DNA from: an uncultured Fibrobacter sp.
Lineage (GTDB): Bacteria > Fibrobacterota > Fibrobacteria > Fibrobacterales > Fibrobacteraceae
Assembly: GCA_934691725.1 (NCBI GenBank)
Contig: CAKUTF010000002.1
Span: forward strand, 62,001 to 126,000
Length of the DNA: 64,000 nt
Direction of reading: 5' to 3'
Positions 18,388-27,621 of this stretch are shown piece by piece. Position numbers and translations under genes: made by a program. Every line of letters begins with the position of its first letter. The first letter of the stretch is position 1. Under the pieces are notes generated by a model. That model searched no databases. It was not told the origin of the DNA and saw only the letters and a list, made by a program, of their open reading frames with translations.

Positions 18388-18481
18388 CTTTTTTTTACGA
18401 ACATAAATGTTTTTTTTGGTCAAGATTTCTATAAATTTATGGGAAGATGTGCAAAGATTCTGAATGTAAATAACCAAAAGG

Positions 18482-20272
18482 GTGGATAACTGTTTGCGTC
18501 AAAAACTTGTACAAAATCATCGGCTTCTGGACATCGTCATGTCCGGGTTCTTTCTCTTTGCCCTAGTCGGCTGCAAGGACAAGGACGACGCCGTTTCAAT
18601 GGAAAATTCCCTCTATCCGCGGTCCGAGACCCTTTATGTCGGCGGATTTGACTGGGCGCCACCCGGGACGAGTTTCAACCCGCTAGACGCCGACCCGAAC
18701 TTTCCCATCGACGGCAATATGCGCCTCATGTACGAGACGCTTTTCGCCTACAACATCCTCGACGGAAAGACTGAGCCGATGCTCGCGAGCTCCTACCGGC
18801 AGACGGATTCTTCCCTCATCGTAGAGCTCGACTCCCGGGCACACTGGAACACGGGCGAAAAAGTGACCGCGGACGACGTTCTCTACACGTTCTACCTCGA
18901 TTCGCTGTTCCCGACGCCGCGGCATGCCGGCTGGCAATACATCGAGCGCATTTCCGCAAACGGCAACAGTCTCGAATTCGTCATGAACAAGACAAACCGG
19001 AATCCGCTTGTCCTTCTCAACCTCCTTTCCGAAACATCGATCCTTCCCAAAAAAGTGTTCCAGCCACTAGTCGAAGCGTCCAAGAAAAACGGGCGCTACA
19101 ACTATGCCAATGTTCTCGCCTTCAAGAACGATTCTTCCCCGGTAGTCTCCGGGCCTTACAACCTCGAAGCCTACAACCCGGACAAGATTGTCCTCAAGCG
19201 GGTCGAAAACTACTGGGGAAACGCCAAGCACGGAGGAAAGTCTCCCGCGCCACTCTATGTCATCCATTCCCTCTACACGAGCAACAACCTTTTCAACAAC
19301 GCGATGACCAAGGGGGAGCTCGACGTTTCTTCCATCTTCATGCCCCGAATCTGGGAAAAGCGGCGGGACGACATCCGCGCCTGGAGCCTCAAAGAGCCTT
19401 ACCATTATCCTGGATCCATCCCGACGCTCTTTATCGCGACAACCACGACTCCGTTTACCGATGTCGCATTCCGCAGGGCTCTCGCCCATGCGATAAACTT
19501 TGAAAAGATCAAGACGGTCGCCGTATCCAATTACACGGCATCCGTCAAGCCGGGGTTTATTCTTCCCTTTGGGCAGGAAGCCCGCTATTTCAACGAAGAA
19601 GACGCCAAGGCATACGGCTACTCCTATGACCTCGAACGCGCAAAGAAAATTCTCGAAGATGCGGGCTATTCCTGGGATACGCAAGGCCAGCTTCTGAACA
19701 AGGACGGGCGCCCTATTCGCCCCTTAAGTCTTGAATGTCCGCAGGGATGGACCGACTGGGAGGACGTAATCAAGGTCGTCGCCGAATCCTTTAAGCAAAT
19801 CGGAATATCCACCAACCAGCGGTTTGTCGATTACGGGGAATGGGAAAAGGATTTGCGCTATGGGAAGTTCGACCTGGCGATGAAAACGCAGACGGCAGAC
19901 CTTTCCGCGGCAACGCCGTGGACGCGCTTCGACCAGGTGATGAACAGCAAGAGCGCAAAACCTGTCGGCGAGGAAGCCTTTTCGAACCAGGGACGTTTCA
20001 GCGATCCGCAGGCTGACAGCCTTCTTGAACGGATTCCATCCCTTACCGACTCCTCCGAACTGCAAAAAGCCTACCGCTCCTTAAACCGAATCTTCATGGA
20101 AAAGATTCCCGTACTTCCTTTGATGTACCGTCCGACCCAATACTACCAGTTCTCGACAAAGCATTGGACGAATTTCCCCACCGAAGAAAATCCCTACGCC
20201 CCGCCGCAGAACCTGATTATCGGAGCGGGCATCAAGGCACTCTGGGAAATCAAGCCGGTTAAAGCTCCATAA
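18482..20272 (+). CDS. peptide-type ABC transporter substrate-binding lipoprotein
   Basis: A family-5 extracellular solute-binding protein (DppA/OppA type) of up to 596 aa. A lipobox LVGC at about residue 32 marks a lipoprotein. Downstream are family features such as GNMRLMYETLFAYNILDGKTEPMLA and VTADDVLYTFYLDS near the N-terminus, and LAHAINFEKI and LNRIFMEKIPVLPLMYRPT further on. No permease or ATPase genes are adjacent, so the transporter partner is elsewhere. The start is uncertain: GTG 18482, TTG 18494 (better spaced from AAGGGTGG) or ATG 18539 are all possible. Confidence 0.85.
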   Translation: MDNCLRQKLVQNHRLLDIVMSGFFLFALVGCKDKDDAVSMENSLYPRSETLYVGGFDWAPPGTSFNPLDADPNFPIDGNMRLMYETLFAYNILDGKTEPMLASSYRQTDSSLIVELDSRAHWNTGEKVTADDVLYTFYLDSLFPTPRHAGWQYIERISANGNSLEFVMNKTNRNPLVLLNLLSETSILPKKVFQPLVEASKKNGRYNYANVLAFKNDSSPVVSGPYNLEAYNPDKIVLKRVENYWGNAKHGGKSPAPLYVIHSLYTSNNLFNNAMTKGELDVSSIFMPRIWEKRRDDIRAWSLKEPYHYPGSIPTLFIATTTTPFTDVAFRRALAHAINFEKIKTVAVSNYTASVKPGFILPFGQEARYFNEEDAKAYGYSYDLERAKKILEDAGYSWDTQGQLLNKDGRPIRPLSLECPQGWTDWEDVIKVVAESFKQIGISTNQRFVDYGEWEKDLRYGKFDLAMKTQTADLSAATPWTRFDQVMNSKSAKPVGEEAFSNQGRFSDPQADSLLERIPSLTDSSELQKAYRSLNRIFMEKIPVLPLMYRPTQYYQFSTKHWTNFPTEENPYAPPQNLIIGAGIKALWEIKPVKAP

Positions 20273-20279
20273 TGTGCAG

Positions 20280-20308
20280 AAAAAGTCCGTTCCAAAGCGG
20301 GCTTTTTT
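20280..20308 (+). terminator. terminator after the solute-binding protein gene
   Basis: AAAAAGTCCG pairs with CGGGCTTTTT (one G-T pair) around an 8-nt loop and is followed by further T residues. Confidence 0.8.
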
Positions 20309-20343
20309 ATTTAGATTGTATTCACCGAAATGGAGATCTCGTT

Positions 20344-21147
20344 ATGAAAAAAGCGCGTTTCATCTTGCCGAATGCCTTCACCAGCATGAACTTTTTGCTC
20401 GGCGTGTTTTCCGTCTGCTGGTCAGCCGGCATGTTTAACGGATACTCCACCCTGGATCCATTCCGCATGGCCGCCTACTTTGTCATTCTTTCGGTTCTTT
20501 GCGACAAGCTCGATGGATTTGCCGCGAGGCTAGTAAACGCAAGTTCCGAGTTTGGCGCCCAGTTCGACAGCCTAGGAGACTTGGTCGGCTTCGGACTAGC
20601 CCCCGCTTTTTGCCTTTTCTTCAGCTACAAGGCAAATGTTCCCGATTGGCTCGGGCAGAACCTCGCACTCGTCATCGTCGCCTTCGCCATCTACGTTCTC
20701 TGCGCAGCGATGCGCCTCGCCAAGTACAATGCAATGGATAGCGACGCCTACAAGCACTATTTTTCGGGACTTCCCAGCACATTTGCCGGAGCCATCAACG
20801 TCATCCTCCTTACCTATGCGACGCAGCACGAAATCTTTACCGCCGACAACACGAACCTGCTCTTCATTCCGGTCGTTGTCATGCTGCTCACCGGCCTGAT
20901 GATGGTCAGCCCCTGCTTTCTTCCGAAGCTCCAGCCGCGACAAAATAAAGTCATCAACGGGATCCAGATCGTGCTCGTACTCGTCGTGTATCTCTGCGGA
21001 TTTCTCTTCATCTCGCCGAAATTTTCCTTTATCCCGGGCTTCTTGCTAATTCTCTGCGCGCTCTACATCGTCGGAGGCTTCGCGATGGGTTTTGTCAACC
21101 GCAGCCAGATCTTAGCGGAAGCGGCAAACGCCAAGGACGAAGACTAG
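20344..21147 (+). CDS. pssA: CDP-diacylglycerol-serine O-phosphatidyltransferase
   Basis: A 267-aa integral membrane enzyme that makes phosphatidylserine from CDP-diacylglycerol and serine, the first step to phosphatidylethanolamine. The CDP-alcohol phosphotransferase signature is intact at about residues 60-83: DGFAAR, then G eight residues on, then D...D. About eight hydrophobic segments are visible. The ATG at 20344 has GGAGAT upstream; a longer frame from 20272 would translate the preceding terminator. Its TAG stop overlaps the convergent M14 gene stop in the palindrome CTAG. Confidence 0.88.
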   Translation: MKKARFILPNAFTSMNFLLGVFSVCWSAGMFNGYSTLDPFRMAAYFVILSVLCDKLDGFAARLVNASSEFGAQFDSLGDLVGFGLAPAFCLFFSYKANVPDWLGQNLALVIVAFAIYVLCAAMRLAKYNAMDSDAYKHYFSGLPSTFAGAINVILLTYATQHEIFTADNTNLLFIPVVVMLLTGLMMVSPCFLPKLQPRQNKVINGIQIVLVLVVYLCGFLFISPKFSFIPGFLLILCALYIVGGFAMGFVNRSQILAEAANAKDED

Positions 21148-21851
21148 CCTTCGAAGTCCCGCAAAAACCGCGCAAGCGGTTCCGCATACCGGATAGACAG
21201 AACTTCGGGCGCTTCGCGCGGAAGCTCGACCGTCACGCAATCCATTTTCTGTTCGGCGGCAAAAGTTCCAAAGCTCCCCGGTGTCGCATAACCGGCGCCG
21301 CATTTCCAGGGAAGCCCAAAGACGCGTTCCAACTCGACGCAAAGCCTTGACCGTTCATCGGCATCGATCCAGCCCAAGGGAGAATGCAAAGCCAGCGCCT
21401 TGGAAACTTCCAATTGGCGAATCAGGTCCATCAGCGCGCGGACTTCCGGTTCGCTAGCCGGGAATTTCCCCGTCGAAAGTTCCGTTACCCGAGGTGCTTC
21501 AAGAACGGAACGGGAAAGCGTTTTTCCGGTTTTCCAGTCCGCCGTCGGAAAATTCCTGTTCAAATCGACACCATGGGAATTTCCCCGCGTTCCCCGCAAG
21601 ACTCCGTCCGGATTCAACGCCAAGACGCAAGCGACATGCAAAGGAACCTCCCAAAGCATCCGCAAGGCACGGGAAAGCAAAAAGGTCGTTTCCGGTTCTT
21701 CGCCATGTATCGCGGCAAAGACCAAGAGACGAGGCTCTTTTCGAGAAGGCAAGTAGCGGAGCGGAATACCATCAACGGATCGTCCGAACACTTTTAATTC
21801 AAACGGGAAAACTCCCCGGGAAGCGGCATTCCGAAATTCCGAAGCGCTCAC
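21144..21851 (-). CDS. M14-family peptidase, MpaA-like murein peptide amidase
   Basis: A 235-aa zinc carboxypeptidase-fold protein. Zinc and catalytic motifs are in order: HGEEPET (about 49), LNPDG, DLNRNFPT (about 95), SEPEVRA, the zinc histidine in ALHSPLG, and the catalytic glutamate in VTVELPRE. The short length and HGEE motif fit MpaA, which cleaves the gamma-D-Glu-Dap bond of murein peptides during recycling. No signal peptide is seen, which agrees with a cytoplasmic recycling role. It overlaps the M15 gene by 4 nt. Confidence 0.8.
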   Translation of the reverse strand: MSASEFRNAASRGVFPFELKVFGRSVDGIPLRYLPSRKEPRLLVFAAIHGEEPETTFLLSRALRMLWEVPLHVACVLALNPDGVLRGTRGNSHGVDLNRNFPTADWKTGKTLSRSVLEAPRVTELSTGKFPASEPEVRALMDLIRQLEVSKALALHSPLGWIDADERSRLCVELERVFGLPWKCGAGYATPGSFGTFAAEQKMDCVTVELPREAPEVLSIRYAEPLARFLRDFEG

Positions 21852-22534
21852 CGGGATTTATCCTCAAAATAAGGAAAGACATAGTCGCGCATCAGCTCGT
21901 CAAAATGTTCCAGAACGGCCTCTTTCAGTTCCATTTCGGAGCGTTCATAAATGGTCCGCAGCATTTCGGGTTCAAAAAGGGCTTCCTGTTCGGCTGCCGA
22001 CGCCCGGTGGGAAATGTGCCAGCGTTCCGGTCGAATTTTCCCGCGCCCCGGCACGAAGACCCGTTCAAAGCCGAAAGCCTTTCCGGTCTGAATCTGTTCC
22101 GAAAGCCAACGGTGAAAAGGCGCAAACATCCCGGAACATTCTTCTTCGGTCAGTTCGACTTCATAGCCATCCGGCACGCTGTTCCCGTCTATCACATCGA
22201 GTTCCGTTCCAAAGTGATGCCGCGACGCTCCGGGAAGAGCCGACCAGAGGAGAATGGACCGCATCCGCTCCGTTGCATTTTCCGGAACTTTTCGAAACGG
22301 GATTCCGTCCGCATCTAACAATTTCAACTTGCCGGTCGCTTTGCGATTCCAGATGGAAAGCTGCCTGTCGAAAGAACGGAACGCACTTTCCACGCGGATA
22401 TCGAAACCCGATTTTCTGGCGCTTTCGGATAGTTTCAAAAAAGGCTCCAACACGGAATTTCGTACAAAGTAATTCGTAGAGGGGATTTGGACGAGATTTT
22501 CCTTTTCAAGCCCATAAGGCGATAGCGGTTTCAT
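21848..22534 (-). CDS. M15-family D-Ala-D-Ala/LD-carboxypeptidase-like protein
   Basis: A 228-aa protein of the VanY/DacB-like M15 zinc peptidase family. It shows SAFRSFDRQ, the zinc-ligand motif SRHHFGTELDV, and the C-terminal ERWHISH with catalytic glutamate and third zinc ligand. These enzymes trim stem peptides of peptidoglycan. No signal peptide is apparent, so it may act on imported muropeptides together with the adjacent MpaA-like enzyme. It overlaps both neighbours by 4 nt (ATGA), in the order ruvC, M15, M14. Confidence 0.82.
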   Translation of the reverse strand: MKPLSPYGLEKENLVQIPSTNYFVRNSVLEPFLKLSESARKSGFDIRVESAFRSFDRQLSIWNRKATGKLKLLDADGIPFRKVPENATERMRSILLWSALPGASRHHFGTELDVIDGNSVPDGYEVELTEEECSGMFAPFHRWLSEQIQTGKAFGFERVFVPGRGKIRPERWHISHRASAAEQEALFEPEMLRTIYERSEMELKEAVLEHFDELMRDYVFPYFEDKSR

Positions 22535-23100
22535 TCCGGAAGCGATCCTCCCATTTTTAGGACAAGCGCACGCAATGCCGCATTTTTTGAAGAGCGCGAC
22601 AAAGGCTTTGACTTTTTACATACAAATTCATTTCGAGAAAACAGGTGCGTACAGGCGACAGCCAAGGCATCTGTCGCATCGAGCTTTACATTTTCCTTCT
22701 CGATTTCAAGCCGTGCCGTCACCATGTAGGCGACTTTTTCTTTCGACGCGGCGCCGTCCCCCGTAACCACTTGCTTGACCGAACGCGGACTGTATTCAAA
22801 AAATTCCATGCCGCGACGATGGCACATCACAAGGATAGCCCCGCGGACATGTCCTAAAATCATTGCGCTGTGGACATTCTTCGCAAAGAAAGCGCTTTCC
22901 ATGCTAAAGACGGTTGGCTTGTAAAGTTCCACCAGATTTTCCAAATCGCAGACGATCTTCACCAGCCGATCTTCAAAGGCATCCTTTTTCGGAGCGGAAA
23001 GCGTTCCATATTCGAGGACTCGAATCGGAACATTTTCATCCTTTTCCAAAAAAGCGTAGCCCGTCGTATAGGAGCCCGGATCTATCCCGAGAATAATCAT
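22531..23100 (-). CDS. ruvC: Holliday junction resolvase RuvC
   Basis: A 189-aa RNase H-fold endonuclease that cuts Holliday junctions. Catalytic carboxylates are visible in GIDPGS (Asp7), SMESAFFAKN (Glu about 66) and KLDATDALAVACTH (C-terminal Asp pair). The length is slightly above the usual ~170 aa because of a basic tail. It heads a three-gene operon with murein peptidases rather than the common ruvA/ruvB. Confidence 0.93.
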   Translation of the reverse strand: MIILGIDPGSYTTGYAFLEKDENVPIRVLEYGTLSAPKKDAFEDRLVKIVCDLENLVELYKPTVFSMESAFFAKNVHSAMILGHVRGAILVMCHRRGMEFFEYSPRSVKQVVTGDGAASKEKVAYMVTARLEIEKENVKLDATDALAVACTHLFSRNEFVCKKSKPLSRSSKNAALRALVLKMGGSLPE

Positions 23101-23144
23101 GGCATAGAATTTAAAAAGATTAGGCTTCCAGGTACACTGTTTTC

Positions 23145-23491
23145 GTTCCCCATTCTAGCTTGGAACAGCAGACGTCTAGGTTCAGTGGCTAGTGGTCAGT
23201 GAGCAGTAGTCAGAACTGCGGACATCTATGTTCAGGGATTAGGGAGTAGGGAACAGGGATTAGTCTGCGGACATCTAAGAGAATGAGAAATTAGCAATGA
23301 GTAATGAGAAATGAGTCTGCGAACGTTAAACTTCCGAGAGCCAAGAACATCGACGCCTGTAAATCTAAGCTCTAATGCTCATCTGTCATTCCCGTGCTCA
23401 CTATGTTGTCATTCCCCGGCTTGACCGGGGAATCCCCTTTAAGGAATGGAATTTGACAGGTTAGCAAGCTTGCCGAGCTAAGCTCCGGGCA
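23145..23491 (+). repeat. composite heptamer/hairpin repeat, copy 2
   Basis: There is no gene between ruvC and ychF. Separators at 23171 (GACGTC), 23221 (GACATC), 23270 (GACATC) and 23322 (AACGTT) are spaced 50, 49 and 52 nt. The three modules carry different 7-mer families: TCAGTGG-type, TTAGGGA-type and AATGAGA-type. They are followed by a CTAAGCTCTAA block, the hairpin at 23411-23433 and the tail GGTTAGCAAGCTTGCCGAGCTA, which ends 6-12 nt from the ychF stop. Confidence 0.85.
23411..23433. repeat. ATTCCC-family hairpin (CGG/CCG stem)
   Basis: The stem ATTCCCCGG/CCGGGGAAT encloses the loop CTTGA, the same architecture as at 130, 40695 and 58654. Confidence 0.85.
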
Positions 23492-24592
23492 TCACACGTT
23501 GAAGAGGTAATACATGATGTCGCCGTCCTGGACGATGTATTCCTTGCCTTCGGTGCGTACGACGCCGGCTTCCTTTGCCGCATTCCAGGAACCGTATTTG
23601 CGGAAGTCGTCGAAGCTGAGAGTCTCGGCGCGGATGAAACCCTTTTCGAAATCCGAGTGGATGACCCCGGCGCACTGGGGAGCCTTGGAGCCGGCGGTAA
23701 ATGTCCATGCGCGGCATTCCTTTTCGCCGGCGGTAAAGAAAGTATGCAGACCGAGTATCCGGTAGCCTTCGCGGACGACGGAATCAAGCCCCGATTCCTT
23801 CATGCCGAGTTCTTTCAGAAATTCAGCCTTGTCCGCGGGTTCCATCTTGGAAAGCTCCTCTTCGATTTTTCCGCTGATGACGACGACGGAGGCGCCTTGT
23901 TTTTTCGCAAATTCTTCGAGCTGCGAAACGTATCGGTTGCCCTTTCCCAGATCCTCTTCGCGGATGTTCGCGCAATAGAAAAGCGGTTTTGCGGTGAGGA
24001 GCGCAAGGTCCTGTACGATAGCATCGAGAGCATCGCCGTTCTTTCCGATGAATTCCCTCGCGCTTTTTCCGGTTTCGAGACCTTTTTTCAGAATTTCGCA
24101 GGCTTCGACGTTTTCCTTCGCCTTGGCGTTTCCTGTCCGGGCGGCCTTGTTTTCGCTTGCGAAGCGCTTTTCGACGGAGTCGAGGTCTTTCAGGATCAGT
24201 TCCGTTTCGATAATGTCGATGTCGCGAACCGGATCGACGGTTCCGAGTACATGCGTGATGTCGTCATCGTCAAAGCAGCGGACCACTTCCATGATGGCGT
24301 TGCATTCGCGGATATGCGTGAGAAACTGGTTGCCGAGACCTTCGCCCTTGCTCGCCCCTTTGACAAGCCCTGCGATATCGACAAATTCCGTCACGGCGGG
24401 GACGATGGACTTGGGATGATAGACTTTGACCAGTTCGTTCAGACGGTCGTCGGGAACGCTTACCATGCCGACATTCGGTTCGATTGTACAGAACGGATAG
24501 TTGGCGGCTTCTGCGCCTGCGTTGGTGATGGCGTTAAAGATCGTACTTTTGCCGACATTCGGGAGGCCGACGATTCCGCACTTAAGACTCAT
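23492..24592 (-). CDS. ychF: ribosome-binding ATPase YchF
   Basis: A 366-aa OBG-family P-loop NTPase that prefers ATP and associates with ribosomes. It starts MSLKCGIVGLPNVGKST (Walker A G1), followed by the switch II region DIAGLVKGASKGEGLGNQFL. NCIR-like ECNAIMEVVRCF comes next, and a C-terminal TGS domain ends the protein. The ATG at 24592 is chosen over an upstream in-frame start because it has AAGGAG 6 nt before it and matches the family N-terminus. Confidence 0.95.
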   Translation of the reverse strand: MSLKCGIVGLPNVGKSTIFNAITNAGAEAANYPFCTIEPNVGMVSVPDDRLNELVKVYHPKSIVPAVTEFVDIAGLVKGASKGEGLGNQFLTHIRECNAIMEVVRCFDDDDITHVLGTVDPVRDIDIIETELILKDLDSVEKRFASENKAARTGNAKAKENVEACEILKKGLETGKSAREFIGKNGDALDAIVQDLALLTAKPLFYCANIREEDLGKGNRYVSQLEEFAKKQGASVVVISGKIEEELSKMEPADKAEFLKELGMKESGLDSVVREGYRILGLHTFFTAGEKECRAWTFTAGSKAPQCAGVIHSDFEKGFIRAETLSFDDFRKYGSWNAAKEAGVVRTEGKEYIVQDGDIMYYLFNV

Positions 24593-24637
24593 GCTGAACT
24601 CCTTGCTAATCGAGCGCAAATTTAGCATTTTTGGAAT

Positions 24638-25474
24638 ATGAAAATTTTAAAAGCAAAGAATGTTGCCGTTTTACTTTTGCCCTTTACGCTTGCTTCCTGT
24701 GCAGGGAACCGGGCGACGGAAAATCCGACGGGAGATTCGGCATGTGCGGAATGCGGCGAACAGGGAGAAATGGAGCTGGAAATTTTTGACGAAAGAGGCT
24801 TTGTCGAGCTGAATCCGAATTTTTTGGATTTGGAAAAAAGTTCGGCGACAATCGGAAGCTTTCCCGCTTTGAACGTCATGGCGGAATGCCCCGACGGAAA
24901 CAAGATTTGCCACAGTTTTAGCGAAGACGCCGTGGATTTTGATCTGGCGCATTTTGAAGATTCCCTGTTCGAAAGGCGCTTCCCGACGATGCGCCACGAG
25001 CAGATGCTAGAAGGCTTGCGGATTCCCGAAGCGGATTCTTCCTGGATTAGGGAGGCGCTAAAGAAAATGCTCGGGCAAGAATTTGCGGACGGGAAAAAGC
25101 TTTCGGACGTTTCGCCGTGGGAGTCTCGGGCGGATTCCGTCACCGCGTATTCGGTCTTTGACCGGGATGTTCCCCAGCCTCTCCGTGCGGAACTTTTAAA
25201 AATTTCCCGCCGATACAATGTCCGTTATTTGACTTTACCCGTTACGGTTCAGGTGAAAATTTTACCGAAACTCGGAAAAAGCGGTGGCTTTGCGTGGAAA
25301 TCCCTGTGGACCTTGTGGGATGCGCGTCTCGGAAAACCTATGCTTTTGAGCTATCATGCGTTTGCGGCGAAGACAAGAAGCCGGGTCGCGCCCGAGCGTG
25401 GCTGGGCGGCTCCTTTTGCGGAACGCCTTGCACGGGAATTGTTCCTCGATCCCGAAAGCGTGGAGAACCATTAG
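24638..25474 (+). CDS. putative lipoprotein, unknown function
   Basis: A 278-aa protein with a lipoprotein signal (VLLLPFTLASC, Cys about 21). The mature part begins with an acidic, cysteine-containing linker (ACAECGEQGEMELEIFDE) and ends with a basic domain. I recognise no family. It is divergent from ychF (45 nt between starts). Its TAG stop overlaps the convergent GH8 stop in TTAG. TAGCAT lies 9 nt before the ATG with no Shine-Dalgarno. Confidence 0.65.
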   Translation: MKILKAKNVAVLLLPFTLASCAGNRATENPTGDSACAECGEQGEMELEIFDERGFVELNPNFLDLEKSSATIGSFPALNVMAECPDGNKICHSFSEDAVDFDLAHFEDSLFERRFPTMRHEQMLEGLRIPEADSSWIREALKKMLGQEFADGKKLSDVSPWESRADSVTAYSVFDRDVPQPLRAELLKISRRYNVRYLTLPVTVQVKILPKLGKSGGFAWKSLWTLWDARLGKPMLLSYHAFAAKTRSRVAPERGWAAPFAERLARELFLDPESVENH

Positions 25475-26646
25475 AAAAGAGCTTCGATGCGGGATGTTTC
25501 GCTCAGAGCGATAAGCCCTAGCATGTAGAGAAGTCCGTCGTAGTACCGCCATTTTCCGGTGGGAATCGGCGTATTCCAGAAAGTCGCTAAAAACGGGCGG
25601 GCCAGCTCGATGTCTTTTGTATCGGTCAAGTCGAGCGCGCTCGTTGCCGCGGCATTCATTGCGATAAGTCCCGGGGTAATCGGTCGCGCATCTGTCGAGG
25701 CAGAGCCGTCGATGCGGTAATCCGCAAGGCTTAGACGATTGGAACGGAAAAAACGGAGAAGCCTGCGGATGGAATCCCGTTCGAAAGTTTTAGCTTTTTC
25801 GCGTTCGCTTTCACAGACGCCCGAAATTTCCCAGTTGAAATCCATTGCAAGATTCAAGGCGACCCGCCAGGCGTCTCCGCTAAAACATTCGCTTGCCGGG
25901 TAAAAGTCGGTATGCTTCGGGGAACCGTCGAATTCCGCATAGTCGGGGAAAAGCCCCGTTTCGGGATGAGATGCGCGCATGAGGAAAGCGAGACTTTCGC
26001 GATAGACATTTTCCCAAAAAAGGTCTTGGGTTTCCCTGGCGAAAAGTCGGTAAAAGGCAAGCGTGTGGTAACTCGGATCGGTGAACTCGTTTCCCTTGAC
26101 GGGTGAAAACCGGACCAGAAAATTTCCCGGATGAAACATCGCCTGGATCTTTTCCGAAGGCTTTTTGTGCGCCATCTGCCGAAGCAAGGAAGAGGCTTCG
26201 CGTTTATATTCAGGGCGTTTGAATTTTCGGGAGGCGATAAGGAGGGCCGCGGCAAAGTATTCTTCGCCGTCGGGTGCGGCACCGGCGTCAATCTTGTAGA
26301 ATCTCTTCGGATTTTGGCGGATTCCGACTTGCCAGGCGAAATACGGCGAAAAGTCTCCGCGTGAATTTTTCAGAAATTTTTTGGAAAAGTACCAGAGTGA
26401 CCGAAACAGGGATTCCATACCGAGTTCCGCGGCGATAAACATCCCGTAGCTCATGCCTTCGCTGCGGATATCCGAATGTCCGATATCGACGATATAGTTG
26501 AGTCGTTCGAAATCAAAGCAGATTCGCTCGTTTTCCTTGTCACCGCAAAAAAGGCTGCGGAAACATTTCCGGATTTTAGCCTGGACATCCGTGTCGCCTT
26601 TGCCGATGATCCGGAACGGACTCTTGAAGTTTCCACAAAAATTCAT
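25471..26646 (-). CDS. GH8 glycoside hydrolase, probable reducing-end exo-oligoxylanase
   Basis: A 391-aa inverting glycoside hydrolase family 8 protein. The acid catalyst is Glu63 in SEGMSYGM, and the second signature is DAGAAPDGEEYFAAAL. These two motifs and the lack of a signal peptide fit the Rex subgroup, which removes xylose from the reducing end of xylo-oligosaccharides inside the cell, rather than a secreted GH8 cellulase. The ATG at 26646 overlaps the HAD gene stop (ATGA); longer frames would run through the HAD gene. Last gene of a five-gene operon. Confidence 0.8.
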   Translation of the reverse strand: MNFCGNFKSPFRIIGKGDTDVQAKIRKCFRSLFCGDKENERICFDFERLNYIVDIGHSDIRSEGMSYGMFIAAELGMESLFRSLWYFSKKFLKNSRGDFSPYFAWQVGIRQNPKRFYKIDAGAAPDGEEYFAAALLIASRKFKRPEYKREASSLLRQMAHKKPSEKIQAMFHPGNFLVRFSPVKGNEFTDPSYHTLAFYRLFARETQDLFWENVYRESLAFLMRASHPETGLFPDYAEFDGSPKHTDFYPASECFSGDAWRVALNLAMDFNWEISGVCESEREKAKTFERDSIRRLLRFFRSNRLSLADYRIDGSASTDARPITPGLIAMNAAATSALDLTDTKDIELARPFLATFWNTPIPTGKWRYYDGLLYMLGLIALSETSRIEALF

Positions 26647-27305
26647 CGAATATCCTCTTTTAATGAATCGAACAGGGATGTCCCGTTTTGAAAAAGCCTC
26701 GTCCGCATACCGACCGAAGCCGCCCCGCGGATATCGCACTCGGGATCGTCGCCGACAAATAATGTCGTTTCCGGCTTTGTCCCGAGCCTTTCCAATGCGA
26801 TTTCGAAGATTCGCGGATCGGGCTTCTTGGCATGGACTTCTCCCGAGATAATCACGGCATCGAGTATTTTTAAAAGACCGTTTCTGCGAAGGACCTTTCG
26901 CACATGGGGAGCGTGTTGAAAATTTGAAATGACGCCGACCTTGACCCCCTTTTCCTTCAATGTTCGAAGCAGGGCTTTCGTTTCCGGATGAATCGGAATG
27001 AAACATTGCCAGCGGTTCATGGACGTGGCTGCGGTGTGCTTAATCCAGTTTTCGTATGGATTTTTTCCGTAGAGCTTCGCTAGATGCTTTAAGCGGGCTT
27101 CGTATTCGGTGTAGCGGTTATCTTCCGGAATCTCTTCCGAAAAAAAATGCCTGCACCGCCTAGCGACCTGGGCCGCTGTCGTGGAAACGCCGAGACTTTT
27201 CAGCGCTTGCGCAAGATCTTCATGCCAGATGGAAAAAGCCTTGGACATATTGCCATAGGTGAAGAGAGTCCCGTACAGGTCAAAAAGGATGCCGGCGATT
27301 TCCAT
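26643..27305 (-). CDS. HAD-superfamily hydrolase
   Basis: A 220-aa haloacid dehalogenase-like phosphatase with all four motifs: DLYGTL (nucleophile Asp near residue 9, second position Tyr instead of the usual Asp-x-Asp), VISN (Ser/Thr motif), KKPDPRIF (Lys) and VGDDPECDI (acidic pair). The cap inserted after motif I is helical (subclass I). Replacement of the second aspartate makes phosphatase activity less certain, although many dehalogenase-type members carry this change. It sits between the Dabb and GH8 genes, 9 nt after the Dabb stop. Confidence 0.8.
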   Translation of the reverse strand: MEIAGILFDLYGTLFTYGNMSKAFSIWHEDLAQALKSLGVSTTAAQVARRCRHFFSEEIPEDNRYTEYEARLKHLAKLYGKNPYENWIKHTAATSMNRWQCFIPIHPETKALLRTLKEKGVKVGVISNFQHAPHVRKVLRRNGLLKILDAVIISGEVHAKKPDPRIFEIALERLGTKPETTLFVGDDPECDIRGAASVGMRTRLFQNGTSLFDSLKEDIR

Positions 27306-27314
27306 TTTTTGTCT

Positions 27315-27617
27315 TTAGACTTCGTAATCGATGACTGCGCGGTCCGTCGAAACCTTGCCGATGAACTGCTTGATTTCGACATGGGCGGGAAAATCCTGGT
27401 AGAAGTCGAGATCCTTTTTCGAGGCAAATGCGGTGACTAGCCCTAAGTCCCAGGCGGCTGCGCTGCGGTTGAAATCAACACCGGATTCGATTGCCAGAAG
27501 CCCCGGGACCTTGCCGTCGAGAGTCTTGAAAAGTTCGACGATTTTCTTCCCGTTTTCGGAGGCGGATGCGCCTTCGGCTTCTTTTTTCAGTTTCCAGAGA
27601 ACGATATGTTTAATCAT
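27315..27617 (-). CDS. Dabb-family (stress-responsive A/B barrel) protein
   Basis: A 100-aa small dimeric alpha-beta barrel protein, with the family start MIKHIVLWKLK and the end of domain HVEIKQFIGKVSTDRAVIDYEV. Dabb proteins have no single conserved activity. GAAGGATAA lies just before its ATG, and the gap to the glycosyltransferase stop is 4 nt. Confidence 0.8.
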   Translation of the reverse strand: MIKHIVLWKLKKEAEGASASENGKKIVELFKTLDGKVPGLLAIESGVDFNRSAAAWDLGLVTAFASKKDLDFYQDFPAHVEIKQFIGKVSTDRAVIDYEV

Positions 27618-27621
27618 GGAA

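Noticed and set aside
18388..18480. AACATAAATGTT plus T run after the propeller gene as a terminator
   Set aside because: The stem is only 5 bp of A-T pairs, too weak to call.
26650..27006. N-terminal extension of the GH8 frame
   Set aside because: It overlaps the HAD gene in another frame, is rich in Arg/Lys/Cys without structure, and the ATG at 26646 has the standard ATGA coupling.
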